A stretch of DNA of 42,325 nt from Gammaproteobacteria bacterium (lineage in GTDB: Bacteria; Pseudomonadota; Gammaproteobacteria; Diplorickettsiales; Diplorickettsiaceae), in NCBI GenBank assembly GCA_005877695.1, contig VBOA01000011.1, positions 213,595-255,919 on the forward strand, given 5' to 3'. The notes below the pieces were generated by a model. The model ran no database searches. It worked only from the letters and a program-made list of their open reading frames with translations, and was not told the origin of the DNA. This document shows, piece by piece, positions 38,134 to 42,325 of the stretch. The translations under genes were made by a program, and so were the position numbers. The first letter of the stretch is position 1; every line of letters starts with the position of its first letter.

Positions 38134-38520
38134 ATGAATCATTTTATTTTCAAGGATACTCAAGAATCTATTAATACCATCGTACGAAAGGTGAAGTCCT
38201 TATGTCCTGCCGACTTCTCGATAGCTTTAGATCATTTCATGACCATGCAATGTTTAAGTCAAGCCAAAGCCATTGCTTTACTGTTACAAAAAAATATTGA
38301 CTATAAATTAAAAGAAATAAAAATGTTACAAACAAGAATGCGTGGTATTGCTCGATCCTATCTTGACGAATATATACCTAAAATTTTGTCTCTTTTAACC
38401 GACATCAATAGTTTTTATAATTTTTTTTTGAGTTTTTATCGCGATATTTATGAGCTCATTCATTCACTCAATGAAATCAGTGATGAAAATGAGAAAAACG
38501 GATCAATAGATAACCTATGA
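38134..38520 (+). CDS. 128-residue helical protein next to the toxin relic
   Basis: The gene starts at an ATG behind AAGGATT and ends three bases before the convergent folD. The protein is helical, without signal peptide, with a hydrophobic aromatic segment (FYNFFLSFYRDIYELI) near residue 90. I do not recognise it. Its place directly after a XaxA-like gene is where the second component of the binary toxin (XaxB, about 350 residues) would be expected, so it may be a truncated B component or an unrelated small gene. Confidence 0.6.
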   Translation: MNHFIFKDTQESINTIVRKVKSLCPADFSIALDHFMTMQCLSQAKAIALLLQKNIDYKLKEIKMLQTRMRGIARSYLDEYIPKILSLLTDINSFYNFFLSFYRDIYELIHSLNEISDENEKNGSIDNL

Positions 38521-38523
38521 ATT

Positions 38524-39381
38524 TTAATGATTGCTAGGATTATTTTCTGCAGCAAATAAGGTATTTTCTAATAACATTGCGACGGTCATCGGGCCTACGC
38601 CGCCAGGTACTGGCGTAATGTAACCGGCAATTTCTTTAGCAGTTGCAAAATCGATATCACCATGAAGCTTGCCATTGGCGCCGCGGGTAATACCTATATC
38701 AATCACAATTGTTTTAGGTTTAATCCAAGCGCTCTGAATAATACCTGCTTTACCCATGGCACTGACTAACAGATCAGCTTGTTGGATGTGTTGTTGCAAA
38801 TGACGAGTGGCACTATGACAAAGCGTAATAGTACAACCGGCATTGAGCAATTCTAAGGCCATCGGTTTGCCCACGATGTTTGAAGTTCCAACGATGACGG
38901 CATTTAAACCTTTGAGTGAAATTTTTTCATATTCTAATAAACGCATGACACCAAAAGGGGTACAAGGACGTAAAAAAGGACGACCTTGAGCCAACAGACC
39001 TAAATTACTGGGATGAAAACCATCAACATCTTTTTTTGGATCGATGCTCTCTAGGATACGAGCGGTATTGATAGAGGACGGAAGCGGTAATTGGATCAGA
39101 ATACCGTGCACCTTGGGGTCGATATTGAGTTTTTGGATCAGTGTGAGTAACTCAACTTCAGTCGTGGAGCGTAAATCATAGGCAAAAGAATTTATTCCGA
39201 CATCCTGACAGGCATCGCGTTTATTACGTACATAAATTTGCGAAGCGATATCTTCTCCGACTAAAATCACCGCCAAACCGGGAGTGATTAGGCCTTTTGT
39301 GTGTCGTTTTTGTAAGCGTTGTTTAAGTTCACTACGTGCTTGTTGTGCAATCGCTTTGCCATCAATGATATTTGCGGTCAT
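38524..39381 (-). CDS. folD: Methylenetetrahydrofolate dehydrogenase/cyclohydrolase FolD
   Basis: The 285-residue bifunctional enzyme interconverts methylene-, methenyl- and formyl-tetrahydrofolate, providing formyl groups for purines and fMet-t[17 protein letters not shown] (the catalytic lysine is in YVxxK), [37 protein letters not shown] (NADP loop) and [19 protein letters not shown] are all intact. It is divergent from serS with 48 nt between the starts. Confidence 0.96.
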   Translation of the reverse strand: MTANIIDGKAIAQQARSELKQRLQKRHTKGLITPGLAVILVGEDIASQIYVRNKRDACQDVGINSFAYDLRSTTEVELLTLIQKLNIDPKVHGILIQLPLPSSINTARILESIDPKKDVDGFHPSNLGLLAQGRPFLRPCTPFGVMRLLEYEKISLKGLNAVIVGTSNIVGKPMALELLNAGCTITLCHSATRHLQQHIQQADLLVSAMGKAGIIQSAWIKPKTIVIDIGITRGANGKLHGDIDFATAKEIAGYITPVPGGVGPMTVAMLLENTLFAAENNPSNH

Positions 39382-39429
39382 AATTATCTTTAGCTTACCG
39401 TTTTAAAAAAGAGCAATCTAGGTCATTAT

Positions 39430-40704
39430 ATGTTAGATCCGAAGTATTTACGTAACGATATTCAAATTGAACAAATCGCCAAGCAATTAGCGAATCGCGG
39501 TTATCAACTCGATACGCGCTTAATATCGCGTTTAGAAACTCGACGCAAAGAATTGCAATCTGAAACTGAAACCTTACAGAATACCAGTAATCGCAGTGCT
39601 AAAGCGGTAGGTTTAGCAAAATCCAAAGGAGAATCTATTGAGGCTTTACTCGAAGAGGTGAATGGAATAAAAAAGCAACGAGAAGTCTGTGAAAGTAAAC
39701 TCAAGGACATACTTGAAGAATTGTCGGCTATTTATTTGACTATTCCTAACTTACCCCATGAGTCAGTACCTGTTGGCCAAGATGAATCACAAAATAAGAT
39801 CCTACGACATGGGGGCAAGGTTCCTCACTTTGCTTTTGCAGTCAAAGATCATGTTGCACTCGGTGAAGCCCATGGTTTTATGGATTTTGCGAGTGCTTCA
39901 AAAATTGCAGGATCGCGCTTTGTGGTACTCGCTGATAAATTAGCCAGGTTACAACGTGCCTTGGTTCAGTTTATGTTAGAGGTTCATACTAAAGAACATG
40001 CTTATCAAGAAGTTTATGTGCCTTATATTGCCAATACTGAAAGCTTAATGGGTACCGGTCAATTGCCCGGTTTTGCTGAAGATTTATTTAGTTTGAAAGG
40101 AGAACAAGGTTTTTATCTTATTCCTACCGCTGAAGTATCGGTGACTAATCTCGCTCGCGATACGATTTATAATGCGACAGACTTGCCTAAAAAATATGTT
40201 GCACATACGCCTTGTTTTCGTAGCGAAGCAGGTTCTTATGGTAAAGATACTCGCGGCATGATCCGTCAACATCAATTTGAGAAAGTAGAATTGATTCGTT
40301 TTGTTGAACCTAACCATTCCTATCAAGCCTTGGAAGAATTAACCCATGACGCAGAAGTTATATTGCAAAAACTAGAATTACCTTATCGAGTGGTATCCTT
40401 ATGTACGGGAGATTTGGGTTTTAGTTCAGCAAAAACCTACGATCTCGAAGCGTGGCTGCCCAGTCAAAATACCTATTGTGAGATCTCATCCTGCAGTAAT
40501 TTTGAGTCTTTTCAAGCGCGTCGTTTAGCAGCACGCTGGCGTAATCCCGAAAACGCTAAAATTGAATTGATACACACACTCAATGGTTCTGGTTTAGCGG
40601 TGGGACGCACCTTAGTGGCATTGATGGAAAATTATCAAACCAAAGAAGGAAAAATTCGTATTCCCGACGTGTTGAAAGATTATATGCAAACAGACTTTAT
40701 TTAA
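39430..40704 (+). CDS. serS: Seryl-tRNA synthetase
   Basis: The 424-residue class II enzyme charges tRNA-Ser. The N-terminal antiparallel coiled-coil arm (about 25-105) binds the tRNA. Motif 2 is seen in [20 protein letters not shown], followed by [11 protein letters not shown], and motif 3 in [31 protein letters not shown] [12 protein letters not shown] is also present. The start [10 protein letters not shown] is typical. Serine is also needed elsewhere, but the gene shows no special context; the transporter gene begins 11 nt downstream and may be co-transcribed. Confidence 0.96.
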   Translation: MLDPKYLRNDIQIEQIAKQLANRGYQLDTRLISRLETRRKELQSETETLQNTSNRSAKAVGLAKSKGESIEALLEEVNGIKKQREVCESKLKDILEELSAIYLTIPNLPHESVPVGQDESQNKILRHGGKVPHFAFAVKDHVALGEAHGFMDFASASKIAGSRFVVLADKLARLQRALVQFMLEVHTKEHAYQEVYVPYIANTESLMGTGQLPGFAEDLFSLKGEQGFYLIPTAEVSVTNLARDTIYNATDLPKKYVAHTPCFRSEAGSYGKDTRGMIRQHQFEKVELIRFVEPNHSYQALEELTHDAEVILQKLELPYRVVSLCTGDLGFSSAKTYDLEAWLPSQNTYCEISSCSNFESFQARRLAARWRNPENAKIELIHTLNGSGLAVGRTLVALMENYQTKEGKIRIPDVLKDYMQTDFI

Positions 40705-40715
40705 ATTCCTAGATT

Positions 40716-42325
40716 ATGCAAGATGAGAGTAAACAGCAACCCGGCATTACCTTGAGAGTAATATTCTTAGGGATTTTTTTAGCCATACTGTTGGCTGCAT
40801 CGAGTACTTATCTTGCCTTAAAAGTTGGAATCTTACCTTCTGCATCCATACCGGCTGCCATATTAGCGATGGCTATTTTGCGTTTGTTTCAAAATGGCAA
40901 TATTTTTGAAGCTAATCTGATTCAGACTGCCGCATCTGCTGGCGAAGCCATGGCGGGCGGTATCGTATTTACTATTCCTGCCTTAGTTATTATTGGTTAT
41001 TGGCATTATTTTCCTTATTTTGCTAATTGTGCGATTGCTTTATTAGGGGGCTTATTAGGTATTTTATTTTCGATTCCTTTGCGTAAAATTTTAATTAATA
41101 CGCCGCAGCTATACTTTCCAGAAGCGCGAGCGATCGCTGAAGTTTTAAAGTTGAGTCAAAAACAAACATTTCCTATCAATAAAATGTTAGTCGGGACCAG
41201 TTTGGGCGCTGGTTTGGAGTTCGCACAAACCGGTTTGAAAGTGATTGCGGTAGCAACTGAAAAGTGGATAGTATTTGGGAAATCGCACATTATCGGATTT
41301 GGTTTAGGTTTTGCACCGGCTTTGATCGGCGTAGGTTATTTAATTGGTTGGAATGTCGGTCTTAGTCTGCTGTTAGGTGCATTTATTGCTTGGGGAATCG
41401 GTTTACCGTTATTAAGTTATTTTTCACCGATAACTAAAACATTTATTTTGGCCAAAAATTTAAGTGTGTATGCCAATGATATTCATTATATCGGTTTAGG
41501 TGCGATGTTAGCGGCAGGATTATGGACTTTATTACAGTTATTACGTCCTTTTTATCTAAGTTTGCGTTTATCATTACCAGGTTTATTCCAACTACAGCAA
41601 ATTCGATTATCTCCTGCTGAACAAGATCTTCCACTGAATTATCTCCTCGCGAGTTTGGGCTTAATAATTATTGGTATTTATTTTTTATTCGCTTATTTAT
41701 TGCCGATTCAAAGTTTATCCTTTAGGTTACCGCAATTATTTACGGTGGGTGCAGTTTTGTATGTGTTGGTGATAGGTTTTGTTTTTGCTGCCCTCTGTGG
41801 TTATTTTTCTGGTTTGGTAGGGGTGACAGCCAGTCCTGGGTCAGCCATTGTAATCTCAGGCTTGTTATTCATGGCATTAATTCTACGCGGTTTATTATTT
41901 TTCAAAGGCCATGAATTATTAAGTTCACAATTACTGGATGCTGCAACAATGACTATTATTATTGGTGCGGTGGTAGCCGGTATCGCTTGTATTGCAAATG
42001 ATAACATTCAAGATTTGAAAGTAGGCCATTTAATTGCTGCGATTCCTTATCAACAACAGATTATGTTAATACTAGGTGTCATTGTTGCCGCTTTAGTTAT
42101 TCCCTATGTCATGCAATTGCTGTTTAGTGTCTATGGCTTAGTCACGGTATTACCACACGCGGGTATGGATCTTCAGCAAACCTTATCGGCACCACCCGCG
42201 GCGATGATGGCGGGTTTAACTCAAGGCGTATTTCATCATGATCTTCCTTGGCTTATGTTAGGAATTGGTGCTGGCATCATGTTGATATTAATTTTAGTCA
42301 ACAAAATCAGCAAAATTAATATTTC
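40716..42325 (+). CDS. OPT family oligopeptide transporter, 5' part
   Basis: An ATG at 40716, 11 nt after serS, opens a frame that runs off the right edge without a stop (536 codons visible; such proteins are about 600-680 long). The product is an integral membrane protein with at least a dozen hydrophobic segments. ASSTYLALKVGILPSASIPA, EAMAGGIVFTIPAL, TASPGSAIVISG and especially CIANDNIQDLKVGHLI mark the bacterial OPT family, which imports peptides or metal chelates with protons. Together with the M17 peptidase it fits peptide use from a host. The ribosome binding site is weak. Confidence 0.9.
   Translation, partial: MQDESKQQPGITLRVIFLGIFLAILLAASSTYLALKVGILPSASIPAAILAMAILRLFQNGNIFEANLIQTAASAGEAMAGGIVFTIPALVIIGYWHYFPYFANCAIALLGGLLGILFSIPLRKILINTPQLYFPEARAIAEVLKLSQKQTFPINKMLVGTSLGAGLEFAQTGLKVIAVATEKWIVFGKSHIIGFGLGFAPALIGVGYLIGWNVGLSLLLGAFIAWGIGLPLLSYFSPITKTFILAKNLSVYANDIHYIGLGAMLAAGLWTLLQLLRPFYLSLRLSLPGLFQLQQIRLSPAEQDLPLNYLLASLGLIIIGIYFLFAYLLPIQSLSFRLPQLFTVGAVLYVLVIGFVFAALCGYFSGLVGVTASPGSAIVISGLLFMALILRGLLFFKGHELLSSQLLDAATMTIIIGAVVAGIACIANDNIQDLKVGHLIAAIPYQQQIMLILGVIVAALVIPYVMQLLFSVYGLVTVLPHAGMDLQQTLSAPPAAMMAGLTQGVFHHDLPWLMLGIGAGIMLILILVNKISKINI

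Overview
The window is an AT-rich stretch of a gammaproteobacterial chromosome, most likely from a host-associated member of the Legionellales (Coxiella/Rickettsiella-like). Evidence for this: the housekeeping gene orders are gammaproteobacterial (initiator tRNA-rimP-nusA-infB-rbfA-truB; tsaD divergent from rpsU-yqeY-dnaG; orn-efp); an ankyrin protein resembles Legionella AnkH/LegA3; the thiamine operon uses a eukaryote-like THI5 enzyme; and between the core genes lie very large or orphan proteins and a toxin relic. The placement is inferred from the sequence, not from a database search.

Layout. 1-1578: 3' end of prmB overlapping asd. 1815-4805: accessory block with a 156-residue orphan, the AnkH-like protein and a frameshifted orphan. 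5031-11227: tRNA-fMet with promoter and terminator, then rimP, nusA, infB (broken), rbfA, truB. 11461-13746: a tiny His/Pro-rich gene with a strong terminator, efp and orn on the minus strand, plsY. 13843-15675: a 610-residue orphan. 15687-19319: tsaD (minus), rpsU, yqeY, dnaG (broken). 19514-22000: ald and an M17 aminopeptidase. 22033-31354: accessory block with a GNAT pseudogene, a coiled-coil protein, a decayed TPP-riboswitch-like sequence, a methyltransferase pseudogene and a 2263-residue giant protein. 31450-36917: TPP riboswitch followed by a tightly overlapped six-gene thiamine operon. 37009-38520: relic of an alpha-helical pore-forming toxin and a small neighbour. 38524-42325: folD (minus), serS, and the 5' part of an OPT-family transporter that runs off the window.

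How the genes work together. The thiamine operon encodes a nearly complete route to thiamine phosphate: THI5 makes the pyrimidine (HMP-P) in place of ThiC; ThiO, ThiS, ThiG and a ThiF/MoeB-rhodanese protein make the thiazole; and a fusion of a degenerate ThiD-like domain with ThiE joins the two. It is controlled by a TPP riboswitch. A second, decayed riboswitch copy lies 8.3 kb upstream, before an unrelated broken gene, which suggests a past duplication or rearrangement around the giant gene.

The most striking general feature is the number of broken reading frames. Two genes essential in other bacteria (infB and dnaG) each appear to have lost a short non-triplet segment of about 41 and 23 nt. 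Three further indels sit in homopolymers, one of them at a perfect A AAA AAC slippery heptamer, and four in-frame stop codons occur in accessory genes. These may be real decay, split genes or assembly errors; reads would decide.
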